64,000 bases of DNA from Megalobrama amblycephala (Eukaryota; Chordata; Actinopteri; Cypriniformes; Xenocyprididae). A program made the translations under genes and the position numbers. The notes below the pieces were generated by a model. It saw only the letters and a program-made list of their open reading frames with translations, had not been told where the DNA came from and searched no databases. The stretch's first letter is position 1; each line of letters opens with the position of its first letter. The DNA lies in assembly GCF_018812025.1 (NCBI RefSeq), contig NC_063063.1, positions 7,008,942 through 7,072,941 of the forward strand, written 5' to 3'. Positions 1-9,769 of this stretch are shown here, in pieces.

Positions 1-34
1 TAAAATATTAACTTATGGATAACTCGTGATGTGG

Positions 35-782
35 TTAAAGGGATAGTTCACCCAAAAATGAAAATTTGATGTTTATCTGCTTACCCCCAGGGCATTCAAG
101 ATGTAGGTGACTTTGTTTCTTCAAATGATGATTTTTAACTCCAACCGTTGCGGCCTGTCAGCCGTATAATGCGTGTCAATAGGAACTCCATCTATAAGAG
201 TCAAAAAAACACGCACAGACAAATCCAAATTAAACCCTGTGACTCGTGACAACACATTGATGTCCTAAGACACGAAACAATCGGTTTGTGTGAGAAACCA
301 AACAGTATTTATATAATTTTTTACCTCTAAAACACCACTATGTCCAACTGCGTTCAGCATCCAGTTAGTGAGGTCAAAAAAACGCGCTCTGATGACGGAA
401 GTGATCTCTGGCGCTTTGCTTCAATGAGTGTGAGACATCACTTTCTTGTCAGAGCACGATCAGACCTCACCAACCGGATGTGGAGGGCAGTTAGACATAG
501 TGGTGTATTAGAGGTAAAAAGTGATATAAATACTGTTCGGTTTCTCGCACAAACAGATTGACAGCCGCAGGGTTTAATTTGGATTTGTCTGTGCGTGTTT
601 TTTTGACTCTTATAGATGGAGTTCCTACTGACACGCATTATACGGCTGACAGACTGCAACGGTTGGAGTTAAAAATCATCATTTGTGTTCTACTGAAGAA
701 ACAAAGTCACCTACATCTTGGATGCCCTGGGGGTAAGCAGATAAATATAAAATTTTCATTTTTGGGTGAACTATCCCTTTAA
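35..782. mobile_element. Angel-type palindromic MITE, complete, TTAA ends
   Basis: The element starts TTAAAGGGATAGTTCACCC and ends with its reverse complement at 779-782. The arms (about 35-235 and 578-782) are inverted copies over almost their whole length, sharing for example ACTCTTATAGATGGAGTTCC-type sequence; the middle (about 240-570) is also partly palindromic. This terminus is the abundant cyprinid MITE family described as Angel (recalled). It has no coding capacity. It precedes the first visible cabcoco1 exon, so it is probably intronic. Confidence 0.88.
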
Positions 783-872
783 TTTCTGACCCTGGTGAAC
801 TTTATTAATAAGGTTAGGTTTATTTTTAATTGTATTTTCTAGTAATAGTAGCCTATTATCTTCATATTCTAG

Positions 873-961
873 GAAATTAAGATATCTTTTCCTCAGTGGG
901 AAGCTCTGAAGCATGACCAAATAAATATCCTCCTCAACCTGCCTGTGCACCAAGTGCAGTT
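873..961 (+). CDS. cabcoco1: cabcoco1 (C10orf107-like) exon, first one in window; gene 5'-partial
   Basis: This is the first of seven exons of one gene (873-961, 1077-1246, 1473-1617, 2330-2402, 10805-10915, 13476-13622, 17914-17997). Joined, they give 272 residues in one open frame to a stop. Every junction has AG acceptor and GT donor and matching phase. The protein resembles the CLAMP / flagellar C1a-32 family, whose members include human CABCOCO1 (C10orf107) and C8orf74; these are axonemal or ciliary, calcium- or calmodulin-linked proteins (family knowledge, recalled, not searched). The downstream neighbour arid5b favours CABCOCO1 over C8orf74. This exon begins after a pyrimidine-rich acceptor ending ATTCTAG, encodes about 29 residues including FPQWEALKHDQI, and ends at gtaagt in phase 2. 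No start codon is visible, and the 870 bases upstream are mostly a MITE, so the first exon is probably outside the window. Confidence 0.8.
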
Positions 962-1076
962 GTAAGTGTACTGAAATCATCACAAAAAATAAGCATATAA
1001 AAGTGTCTTTTTTTCTTATTTAATTTCCATATATGAAATGACTTTTATGATATATTGTATTGTCTTACATTTTCAG

Positions 1077-1246
1077 ACAGTTTGAGGATATACTGAACTT
1101 CAAAAAGCACCAAACATGTTTGAAAGAAGCTGCATTGTTGGAATATTTTGTCAATGGATTTTGGTGGGCCAAAGAGATGAACTTCACTTCTCAGCAAATC
1201 TCATTTATCATGGCACTTTTGCAGCAACTACTCGACAACATAAAAA
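1077..1246 (+). CDS. cabcoco1: cabcoco1 exon: aromatic-rich helical core of CLAMP domain
   Basis: The acceptor is TTTTCAG and the donor is gtaagt. The first base completes a Leu codon from the preceding exon, then 56 codons follow, starting QFEDILNFKKHQ and including the stretch EYFVNGFWWAKEMNF and a helix rich in Leu and Gln (ISFIMALLQQLLDNIK). This is the best-conserved part by eye: its order of motifs (an 'F-x-DIL' start, a central Gly-Phe-Trp, then an amphipathic helix) matches my recollection of the human CLAMP proteins. The exon ends one base into an Asn codon. It is the strongest basis for the family call. Confidence 0.9.
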
Positions 1247-1472
1247 GTAAGTGGCGTTCTCTGAAATAAAATTTGAAATTCAACCACAGTTTTTGCTTTA
1301 GGTCTGCTGTATTTTTAAAAATCCATTCATCTCAGCACTGAATGAGAACATGGAGTGAATTCGCAAAGCATAGTGCAGATATTTTACCTCATTTACATAA
1401 TTATTTTAAAGAAACCGGTCACAGAGTGTGTGTGCAAATAAACACAATGCCTTTTATTGCATTTTATTTCAG

Positions 1473-1617
1473 ACAAACAGGCATCATTTGCTGATAATTT
1501 CAAGGCATTTACCCAAACAGTGCTTGCCACAAGAAAGTCCCCATCAACAGAAGCTAAAGCCAGTTTTTTGTTCAACACAGATCAAATCAAAGCTATCACA
1601 GATTACTTCAAGACCAG
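1473..1617 (+). CDS. cabcoco1: cabcoco1 exon: middle of CLAMP domain
   Basis: The acceptor TTATTTCAG is followed by two bases that complete the Asn codon opened by the exon ending at 1246. Then come 47 codons (KQASFADNFKAF at the start, FNTDQIKAITDYFKT near the end) and two bases of the next codon before gtttgt. The 'FNT-x-x-(I/L)-x-x-(I/L)-x-DYF' pattern is the feature shared with C8orf74-type proteins. The donor gtttgt is weaker than the gtaagt donors of the two exons before it. Confidence 0.9.
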
Positions 1618-2329
1618 GTTTGTCTCACAATGTCACATCCATCCTTTAAATACACTCCTCCTAAATACACTGATTGTGTTTAAGTGCACGTGTTTAATTG
1701 TTGAATATGGATTAGGTCATTCCCGTCACACATTATTAATTGATGCAAGATGCTGCTTTGCCATTAGACAGCCGGCAACAAGCAAAATATATTCCTTTTA
1801 TGGCCTTCATAATTAATGTTATGCATAATGCATACAGCAGCTGATTGTAAAGCATGCAGAATACAGTGGCGAATAACAAGCTGCAAGGAAATCATCTGTC
1901 TTTTAGAAAGCAAAAAGTGCAATGGAAGAAACACTGATGCACAGTGTTGAAAAATGACACGCAATATGTGTATTATACCTGAGCATGATTGATTTTTCTG
2001 CTTGAAAGCCTCAGTAACGCTCCATTTACAAGACCTAAATTCAGGCTGCTTGTTAGTGATGGTCCATCTCCTTTACTGAGCATGTTCATTTAAAATATAA
2101 ATGTTTTTCTGAGTTATTATTCATAGTACATCATCTAAATTTTAATGTAGTATTGCAGTATTTGCAATATTATAGCAGTAAGAGTTGGGATTATTGTCAA
2201 ACACCTAATCATTGACCATAATTACACAATTACAAACTGCTGGCACATCAAGGGATTGAATATTGTCAACAGTTTTGACAGTATGCATGTCATCTCATGT
2301 ATTCTTCTCTATGTGTATACATTAAACAG
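1618..2329. other. cabcoco1 intron, no recognised element
   Basis: This 712-base intron is AT-rich. I see no repeat terminus, RNA gene or coding segment in it. Confidence 0.5.
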
Positions 2330-2402
2330 TCTTTTCCAGCACTACCGACTATATGAATTACTGTTCAATCATAGAAGAGAGGAGCAACTCCTGAAAATAG
2401 AG
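2330..2402 (+). CDS. cabcoco1: cabcoco1 exon: HYRLYELLF helix
   Basis: The acceptor is AAACAG, just before TCTTTTCCAG. The first T completes the AG-initiated Ser codon of the preceding exon, and 24 codons follow (LFQHYRLYELLFNHRREEQ...), ending in GAG before gtaaga, phase 0. A second AG eight bases in (ending 2339) looks like an acceptor but would put the reading frame out, so the upstream AG is chosen. The sequence matches the 'HYKLYQ' segment I recall in human relatives. Confidence 0.9.
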
Positions 2403-2614
2403 GTAAGATAACATTTAAACATGTCAAATCATAGTTCAAAAATGAATCATCATTTACTCACTCTCATGTCATTCCTAATCTAAATGTGTCAAAATGTGTT
2501 ACACCAAGTTTTATGTCAGTTATGTCATTCGTTTTGTTGTGTCTCGTTATGCGCCACAATGCACCAAATTTTAATATGTGCATAATCACATTGCACAAAT
2601 GAGATTTGATAGCT

Positions 2615-3265
2615 ACGGTGGAAAGGAATGTTCAGTGGGATTTTCAGTAAATAGTAAAGACTATTCCTCTGCTGTAAGTCGCTTTGTGATAAAAGTCTGC
2701 TAAATGCATAAATGTAAACGTAAAATTCAATTCAATTTTTTTAGCTTATTTTTGGAATATATCACACAAATCATATGGACTACTTTTATGATAGTTTTAT
2801 GTTACAGAGGACTGTTCATGTCCATACATGTCTCCTCCATGCTGTTATCCTTCATTGCGGGAAACCATTGTGGTGTAAGGTGGAATTTCCTGATAACTGA
2901 ATATAAGAATTTTCACAAGACAGCATGCATGCACTTAAACCCACTAATCTGGAGAAAAGATCTCAAAGAAAGAGCATGGGACACCAAAACGTTTTTGTAA
3001 ACTTGCCCAAACTTCTCCCCTTGCCCATATGAAGCCTTCTTTCCCTACTCCCTTTCCTTTCCCCTGATAGCTATGGAAGAAGGGAACATTCAGTTGGATT
3101 TTCAGTAAATATACAGTAAATACCAACTCTGTTGTAAGTCGCTTTGAATAAAAGCATCTGCTAAGTGCATAAATGTACACATAAACAATTTAATCTGTTC
3201 CTTTCACAAAGCTTGGAATATATCGCACAAGTTGCATGGACTATTTTTATGATAGTTTTATGATA
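2615..3265 (+). repeat. Duplicated repeat with fish SINE/L2-like 3' tail
   Basis: Two related copies (about 2615-2806 and 3070-3262, same strand) share a 'TTCAGT-GGATTTTCAGTAAAT' part, a 'TGTAAGTCGCTTTG-ATAAAA' tail followed by 'TGCATAAATGTA', and then 'GGAATATATC-CACAA'. The tail is one I know as a common 3' end of fish SINE and L2-type elements. Both lie in the large cabcoco1 intron. Confidence 0.5.
2841..3066 (+). repeat. Dispersed repeat, copy 1 (partner at 5748-5940)
   Basis: It shares with 5748-5940, in the same orientation, the strings AATTTCCTGATAACTGAA, CTAATCTGGAGA and GATCTCAAAGAAAGAGCAT, plus a CT-rich end containing CTTGCCCAT and CCCT-rich tracts. No terminal repeats are visible, so the class is unknown. 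Confidence 0.6.
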
Positions 3266-3515
3266 CTTTCTGTCATTTTTGGAGCTTGACAGTCCCTGGT
3301 TGCTATTCGCTTTCATTATTTTGAACATTCCTCTACTTTTTTTTTTACTTATTTTTTTTTTTTTCAGAAGAAAGAATATCAAACAGGTTTGAAAAATCAT
3401 CATGGTGAATAAATAACTGTAACAGGCATGTTTTGTTCTGTTTAGCTATTCTTTGTTCCCTGTCACTGTTTTACCTTAGTTCTCATTCATTTCTTGTTGC
3501 TATGGTTTCTGATTA

Positions 3516-3700
3516 GAGGCTTTTGCACCGAAGTAGTTCTAGGAACTCAGTTACAGGAACTAGCCACTAGGATAGTTCCCCGAGAACTAATTTCTCCCCC
3601 AGGCCATGTTCCTGGTTGCATTCGCACCGGGAATAGGAACTGTGAAGCGGCCGACAGCAGCGTCTTTAAGCGTGGCATTTACAAACGCTAAAAACCGGTA
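3516..3700. mobile_element. Foreign fragment in 5' LTR, possibly Harbinger/ISL2EU-like MITE
   Basis: Homology to the 3' LTR stops at 'TTTCTGATTAGA' and is followed by GGCTTTTGCACCGAAGTAG and a GC-richer stretch (AGTTCTAGGAACTCAG, GTTCCCCGAGAAC). This resembles a fish miniature element by memory, but only one end is visible. It removes the rest of the 5' LTR and the expected primer-binding site. Confidence 0.4.
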
Positions 3701-3916
3701 GATAGAAGATGCCATGATCTCCAAAATTTGCAGATCAGAGTTGATGTCCTTGGCCTAGGACATAACAGAACCGGAATCCATCCAATACATCCACACGCCC
3801 ACCACAGACCCAGAGCCAAGGATAGCCGAATCTGACCAGGTGTGTGAGCCGGCCCTTATGTCCATCTAAGAGCTCGAGCCTTAGCCAATGTTCATCCCGG
3901 AGATTGAACCCTCTAT

Positions 3917-4882
3917 GTGTTTGGACAACGAACCACAGCCCAACACCCTGAGCCCAAGCCTGCAGAGTCTGACCAGGTGTGTGAGCTGGTATCTTTGTTC
4001 ACCTCAGAGGGAGTGTTAGTGGAGTTTGAAGGCATGGAGTGGAGTCTTGTCCATACTACCACCGCTGAGGGTGAGCTGTGCCCTGTACACAAGGAATGGT
4101 CTGATGATTTGGATGACATTCCCCAAAATCTCCAATCACTGCTGGTTCCATCCAGCTCCATGTCTCCTTTGTTGCTGCTGGTTCCGCTCAGCCTCTCTCC
4201 TCCTCGGCTGAGTGCATCCAATTCTGTGGCCCAGTCGCTGCTGGCTCCCTTTAGCTCATTGGCTCTTCCTTCAGTGGTCCCGCCCAGTTCCTTGGATCTG
4301 CCTTGGGCTTCCCGGTGGCCGGCTCCACCCTGGTATAAGGATCCCCTGGACTCCACCTCGGCCTGTCGACCCTGTCGGCTCCTTTGTCCCTCTGGCTCTG
4401 CCTTGGTCAGTCATCACCCTGGTTGCTCCTTGGACTTCCAAGCCTTCGGCTTTGCCTTGTCCCTCCACCTCTTTGGCTCCACCAGGCGCTTCTGTCCGGC
4501 TCCACCGTTGTCCTCGCTCCCACTGGCTCCACCCTTGTCTGCCAAGCCCGCAGGTCCTGCAGCCTACGGTTCTGTCTGGGCTCTCCAGTCCAGCACTGTG
4601 ATCTCCTCTGCTCCGCTTGGGTCTTCACTTCACACGGCTCCACCTCCATCGGCAGTCCCTCTGTCTGGGTCTCTCTCTGGCTCCTCCCTGGCTATTCCCA
4701 CCATCGTCTCCTCTGTGGGGCTTCCCTCTGCAAGCTCCTCAACAGTCTCATCTGTCTCCTGCCCCTTGTCCTCCTCCGGAACCGCCTCCTTCCCTTGTCT
4801 GTTGGACTTTGTGGCACGAGAATGCACCTTCTCAAAGGGGGATGTACTGTATGGATGTGCGGTCATGTTCTGTTCTGTTTAG
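3917..4882 (+). CDS. Gag-like low-complexity ORF inside LTR element (321 aa)
   Basis: The open frame runs from ATG at 3917 into the 3' LTR and is rich in Ser, Pro and Leu. No zinc knuckle (C-x2-C-x4-H-x4-C), protease or polymerase motif is visible. Overlapping open frames in other phases reflect low complexity and GC-richness. It probably is a remnant of the element's internal ORF; similar Ser/Pro-rich frames are common in cyprinid LTR elements. There is no sign that it is a host gene. Confidence 0.35.
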   Translation: MFGQRTTAQHPEPKPAESDQVCELVSLFTSEGVLVEFEGMEWSLVHTTTAEGELCPVHKEWSDDLDDIPQNLQSLLVPSSSMSPLLLLVPLSLSPPRLSASNSVAQSLLAPFSSLALPSVVPPSSLDLPWASRWPAPPWYKDPLDSTSACRPCRLLCPSGSALVSHHPGCSLDFQAFGFALSLHLFGSTRRFCPAPPLSSLPLAPPLSAKPAGPAAYGSVWALQSSTVISSAPLGSSLHTAPPPSAVPLSGSLSGSSLAIPTIVSSVGLPSASSSTVSSVSCPLSSSGTASFPCLLDFVARECTFSKGDVLYGCAVMFCSV

Positions 4883-5155
4883 CTATCCTGTGTTCCCTGT
4901 CACTGAGTTCTCGTTAATTATTTGTTGATATGGTTTTTGATTGAGTTTCACACCTGTTTCTTGTTTCGTTGATTACCATACCTGTGTATATAAGCCCAGT
5001 TTCTCTCAGTTCTTTGTTCGGTATCATCTGAGTTATCGTTGATGTTTAATGTGTAGTTGCTTGTTTGATTTCTCCGTGTTCATTAAAGTTTCTCATATCC
5101 CGTTCATCTTGCATTTTACTGTGTTGTAGATTACACAACACAGTGCAGTGTGACA
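4843..5155 (+). repeat. 3' LTR of the retrotransposon
   Basis: It starts TGTACTG directly after the polypurine tract and ends TGTGACA before the ATAAC duplication. It matches the truncated LTR at 3418-3515. It carries a TATATAA-type promoter motif and a downstream poly(A)-like ATTAAA, as expected of an LTR. Confidence 0.75.
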
Positions 5156-5160
5156 ATAAC

Positions 5161-6088
5161 AATATATTTTCACTTTTGGTTTAACTACTCCTTCGATGAT
5201 TAGTTGTTGCTTATTGAAATTTTTTTCTGCTTTCATACATTTTTGCAGACAAAATAAGGTGCAAAGTGGACCAAACTTCATGCCAATTGTCAAAAGTCAT
5301 AAAGTGGTTATGTGAGAGAGTCAGAAGGCGAGTAATAAAAACAGAGGCTGACCTTTCATGTTTCTTCAATTTGATAATCAAATTGCAAATCAAATTGTTA
5401 TCAGTCACACTGGATTAGCTGAAGCCTCGTTCATAATGACAGCAATGAAATCACAGGAGCTTCGCGAGTCTCTGTGCTGTTGGTTGCTAATTGGCATTTC
5501 TGCTAATCCAACTATATCAGATGGATCACTGTCCAGTAGTCACAGCATTATGTCATTGCTCATCTCCTAAAATCACAATTTCTTATTGAAAATTAATGGC
5601 TTCATGTCACTTCATGTCGCTATAAATTCCTGTCAGCTTGAATGTTTTTTTTAGGCCACAAAAAATGGCTTCGATGCAACAGTTATGCAAAACCAACATA
5701 TTTGAATGATTTGTTTTGTCTCAAACACCAGTTCAGTCATGTTCAGAGCATTATCCTCCATTGTGGGAAATACTTAAAGCTGAATTTCCTGATAACTGAA
5801 CATAGTAAATTCACTAAAACAATAAACAAACTAATCTGGAGATAAGATCTCAAAGAAAGAGCATATAGGACACCGAAACTTCTCTCCTTGCCCATCTATG
5901 AGCCCCCCTCTTTCTAGTCCCTCTCCTTTCCCCCGGGCTCAAGTCACTGAAAGTTCACTAAGACTTTCTATATGAATGAATGGAGCAGTAGGCACTTTAT
6001 CTGAAATCTGATTTCTGTCTTTTCCTGACTTGAGCAAGTCGAAAGAAAGGGACTAAGAAAACGAAATTTAATTATAAGCAAGCAGGAG
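5161..6088. other. cabcoco1 intron segment with no gene
   Basis: Apart from the dispersed repeat at 5748-5940, I see no element terminus or coding exon here. Confidence 0.4.
5748..5940 (+). repeat. Dispersed repeat, copy 2 (partner at 2841-3066)
   Basis: This is the second copy of the unclassified repeat in the same intron and orientation. The copies differ by many substitutions and by a small deletion around the 'ACAGCATGCATGCACTTAAACC' part of copy 1, so they are old. Confidence 0.6.
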
Positions 6089-6507
6089 TTAAAGGGTTAG
6101 TTCACCCAAAAATTAAAATTCTGTCATCAATTACTCTCATGTCCTTCCAAGCCCATAAGACTTTTGTTCATCTTTGAAACACAAATGAAGGTATTTTTAA
6201 TGAAATTTGAGAGCTTTGTGTCCATTGAAGCTTTGTGTCTATTCACCCAAAACTCAGACTCTTCATAATCCATGTGAATCAAGCTGTATCTTTTGAAGAG
6301 ACACAAACACTTTATGATGAACAGATTTAATTTAGGCTTTTACTCCCATATAGTCATTGATCAGCTAATATACATAATACATACAAAATCTAATATGGTA
6401 AACAGAAGCTCAGCCGTACTTGCTTTAAATGCGAGAATTAACTTTATTGGTTCTTGCGCATCAAGCAAGCATGCTTGAGCTCAGTGTACGTTCGCTGATC
6501 AACGTAC
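6089..6507. mobile_element. Angel-type MITE, left arm only
   Basis: It starts TTAAAGGGTTAGTTCACCC and continues with the usual internal order (TGTCATCAATTACTCTCATG, CCATAAGACTTTTGTTCATC). Its inner part (ACAGATTTAATTTAGGCTTTT, CGCTGATCAACGTACA) matches the MITE at 8046-9689. No right terminus follows, so it is a truncated copy. Confidence 0.7.
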
Positions 6508-8045
6508 ATTACATTATTGCATTATTTATATTGCTGCACCTTTCTTCATAGTCCATCTGCTCTGTCTCTTCTCAGTTTGTCTGCTCTGTTTAGTTTCTGT
6601 TTCTATAAAGCCCCTCCTTCCAAAAAGCATATGTGCTAGATTGGTCGGCTGGACCAGTGTGATGTGATTGGTCAACCAGCTTTGAGCATGTTTCGAAAAT
6701 GTCACGCCCCTTACCATAACCGTGAGTGTCAACACACTACTAATGCAACTCAACTAGGCCTTACACCTTTTTTGCGTATGCCTTGGGTTGGAATTATTTA
6801 AATGAGGAATAGTGTCACATGTTCATTCCCAGAAGAAAACTCAAGACTACAATTGAGGCGTTTCAGGTAGTTCAGAAAAAGTGCTTACTGATATAGAGAA
6901 TAACTCCCTTTGTAGTGGACTTTGTGCTTTGTAACTTTGCAGACCTTTTTCAAATTAAGTGACCTTTACAGAAATGCAAGTAAAAGGCCTACATGCAGTA
7001 TACCAACGTCCATGCCATTGGATTCCATCGTTGGGCCAGTGGTTGGTCAATACACAGGTTGTCGTTTCCCTCTCAGGAGGAAAACTGCCTCCCATCTGAT
7101 TTGCTCATCCATAATTAACACGTAAAGATCACACTCTAAGTACACTTTCAAAATGTTAAGCCAGGAGAATATAATGAATCATTTTATTCCATTTACATCA
7201 ATATTTCTGTGTGCACGGTACATCTGTATATCGGAGATTTGTACATTGGAAGACTTGATTACATCAAACATCAAGGCTCAGATTTGTTTAGCGTCTGAAT
7301 GGTGCTTTATGCTGTAGCATAACAATAATGATAGCTGCAGTTGAGCATCTTACAGTGAACATCAAAAACAGAATCTAGGTCACTGATACAATGGCACCGA
7401 ACACCATGTAACAGAACCATTTTTATTTGTTTTGAAAGGGACTTCAAAGCACATTTTGAATATTAATGTACTTGTTTTTTTCCTTTCAAATTGGAACCAG
7501 TTTATTGAATCAAGATGTTTTACAAATAAAACAAAAGCAAAACAGGACAATGAATCGCAGCAGGCATTCTATTTTTACTCCTATTAATATGATACTGTTG
7601 ACCTTAATTTGTTTATTGCTTGAGATGGAACACGCATGAATCATGTCATTGGGAATAATGGGAAACAATGCAGTAATGAAAGAGCATTGTTATACTTCCC
7701 TGCCTCAATTTGGAATTGTAATTATGTTCAATATACAAACCACAAGACTCTTTGTTTTTGTTAGTGTACTAGTTTTGGATTCTGGGTGAAGGGCCTTCTG
7801 CCAAATGAACAGTAAAATGTTACAGCCAAATGAAGAGAAAATGTAACTCAGCTGTTAATGCAGGCCCAAAAAATTACGACTGTACACTATACCACTTATT
7901 AAGACTACTCTCCAAATAAATAAGTAAAATAATGGTTAGAGTTGAAAATATAATTTAACCTGTATATTTTATAGGCCCTATTAAAAAAAGTAGTTTATTA
8001 CAATGTACAAAACTATCTGTCTAGCACTGCAACATTACAGTAATA
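6508..8045. other. cabcoco1 intron segment, no recognised feature
   Basis: This is about 1.5 kb of AT-rich DNA. Short open frames here have no family resemblance or splice context. I see no repeat termini. Confidence 0.4.
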
Positions 8046-8564
8046 TTAAAGGGTTGGTTCACCCAAAAATGAAAATTCAATCATTAATTACCTCATGTCG
8101 TTCCAAACCCGTAAGCTTTCTGTCTCTCCATTGACTGCTATGTAACTGAAAATTTGATGCTTCAAATAGTTCATAAAGAGATTGTAAAACTAATCCATAT
8201 GAATTGAGTGGGTTAGTCCACGTTTTCTGAAGAGACATGATCGCTTTATATGATGAAGAGATTGAATTTAGGCTTTTATTCACATATAAACTTGATGTGA
8301 GGTTCATTCCAATGAGGTTACGCAGCATGTTGGAGCTAGAGGTTTGTTCTTGCGTGTCAAGCAGTTTCAGTTGAGCTTCTGTTTATGTTCGCTGATCAAT
8401 GTTTATATGTGAATAAAAGCCTAAATGAAACAACCTGATCTGTTCATCATACAAAGCAATTGAGTCTCCGATTTCATTAAAAAATTCTTAATTTGTGTTC
8501 CGAAGATGAACGAAAGTCTTACGGGTTTGGAACGACATGAGGGTGAGAAATTATTGACAGAATT

Positions 8565-9658
8565 GACCCTTCGCTAAGCCACGCCCGAAAACCGCCACAG
8601 GCCAATCGTGGTTTAGCAACCATTACTAGGCGCGGGAGGTCTGTCAAGCTTTCGAGTGAGGGAACATGCCGAAGCGTTGTGCTTATGGATGGTCTTAACC
8701 TGATACCCAGTATCCTAAAAGTTTGGACGGGGTGGTGGATTTTTTTTCCCTTCCCGAAACCTAAAACTCAAGGGGAGAAATGCCGGTGTTCTGACAATTT
8801 GTGCTACCCTGTCAGATTTTGCTACCTCCCATTGAAACAGTAGGTAACGTTAGCAAAATCTGAAAAAAATGCTAACGTTACCAGCTGTGCTTCCAGCGTG
8901 ATATTAACGTGGTCTATGGCTTTATTAACATCTACACCTACCCCAACATTAACCTACCCTTATAATAATGCATATACAGTAATTTTGTGTTATTTATCAT
9001 GACAACAATGATGTAATATTGATGTACATGCAGTAAGCCCAGGTAGGACAATCTGACGGGTAGGTTAGCTAGCTAGCTAACTCAGTACATCATTGCTTGG
9101 AAATAATGACGGTTCTTTGTTCATAATGCATATATTTGAACGTGAAATAAAATGATTAAAGGCAAGACGGAGTTACGTTAGCCATGGCGTGCTAAAAATA
9201 TAAGCGGGAGAATGTTATCAAAGTGGTCAGGCTAACATCTTGTGTTTATTCCAGACTTATGGATAAGCTGTTTGATTTATAATTATTAGGTTATTTTCAC
9301 AAATTTCACTTAACCTGCTGTGGATGAACAAAGCTTTTCCTCAATAAATGGTGTGTTTCCCATTTGAATGGTCAGCGTATGAGGTGGCTGCTGCTCGCGC
9401 TGGGAGCTTTAGCTTCAATTTTGATCAAATTATTTTCTAATCGGTTGCATATTATGTCGTGAATATATCCCTTGAATGCATACTCCAGTCCCTTTTGTCT
9501 TGCTCTCTCAGATATTTCACCTGTTCGCCAAAAATGACTAATTATCTTCTTGAAAATGTCTGACACCGGTGCATACATACTGTAAATGACTTGCCAGACG
9601 CCAAAGCTTGACAGGAGTAGCAACAGTAACTAAGGAGGGCGGGGCTTAGCGAAGGGTC
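8565..9658 (+). mobile_element. DNA transposon relic, 22-bp TIRs, decayed THAP start
   Basis: Terminal inverted repeats begin GACCCTTCGCTAAGCC at 8565 and end in its complement at 9658; they match at 21 of 22 positions. About 100 bases inside is an ATG (8666) followed by MPKRCAYGW and a stop, and, after a frameshift, by a stretch read as FPFPKPKTQGEKC. This spacing of Cys, the Phe-Pro motif and a later Lys-Cys is what a THAP zinc finger start looks like. THAP domains occur in P-element and Kolobok-type transposases. No further transposase is readable. A minus-strand frame (9372-9623, 83 aa) is unassigned. The TSD is unclear. Confidence 0.65.
8666..8800 (+). pseudogene. THAP-domain transposase N-terminus, broken
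   Basis: The ATG is followed by ten sense codons and a TAA stop. Residual similarity continues in the same frame as 'DTQYPKSLDGVVDFF' and shifts frame at the T-run near 8738 into 'FPFPKPKTQGEKC'. At least one nonsense change and one frameshift make it non-functional. The assignment rests on the Cys positions and Phe-Pro motif only. Confidence 0.5.
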
Positions 9659-9769
9659 CATTGTCATTTTTCGGTGAACTAACCCTTTTGAAAATTAGGA
9701 AGTATCTGAATCTGAATATCTGAACATAATTTCAAAATTAATATTTAATGCCCATTAATTTATTTTCCG

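Larger units (their letters stand above)
3418..5155 (+). mobile_element. Non-autonomous LTR retrotransposon, 5-bp TSD ATAAC
   Basis: The element begins TGTAACAGGC at 3418 and ends TGTGACA at 5155. It is bounded by direct repeats ATAAC at 3413-3417 and 5156-5160. The 3' LTR is 4843-5155 (313 bp), preceded by a polypurine tract AAAGGGGGA at 4834-4842 and containing a TATATAA-like motif near 4986 and an ATTAAA near 5085. The 5' LTR is recognisable only from 3418 to about 3515 (shared GTTCTGTTTAGCTAT, TTCCCTGTCACT) and is then replaced by unrelated DNA. The internal part has one long S/P/L-rich open frame but no reverse transcriptase, integrase or protease motif. A gypsy-type non-autonomous element is the likely class. 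Confidence 0.8.
8046..9689. mobile_element. Angel-type MITE interrupted by a 1.1-kb transposon
   Basis: The left end TTAAAGGGTTGGTTCACCC is at 8046. The right arm (CTTACGGGTTTGGAACGACATG, at about 8519) runs to 8564 and resumes at about 9659 with TTTTTCGGTGAACTAACCC to 9689. The arms are inverted copies (GTTCCAAACCCGTAAG at about 8101 against its complement at about 8522). A separate transposon occupies 8565-9658. Confidence 0.8.

Noticed and set aside
340..782. Overlapping 70-75-residue frames at the left edge
   Set aside because: All are inside a palindromic MITE and mirror one another across its arms.
2331..2340. Alternative splice acceptor (TTTTCCAG) for the fourth cabcoco1 exon
   Set aside because: It would put the exon out of frame and lose the conserved LFQHYRLYE residues; the AG before 2330 fits phase and homology.
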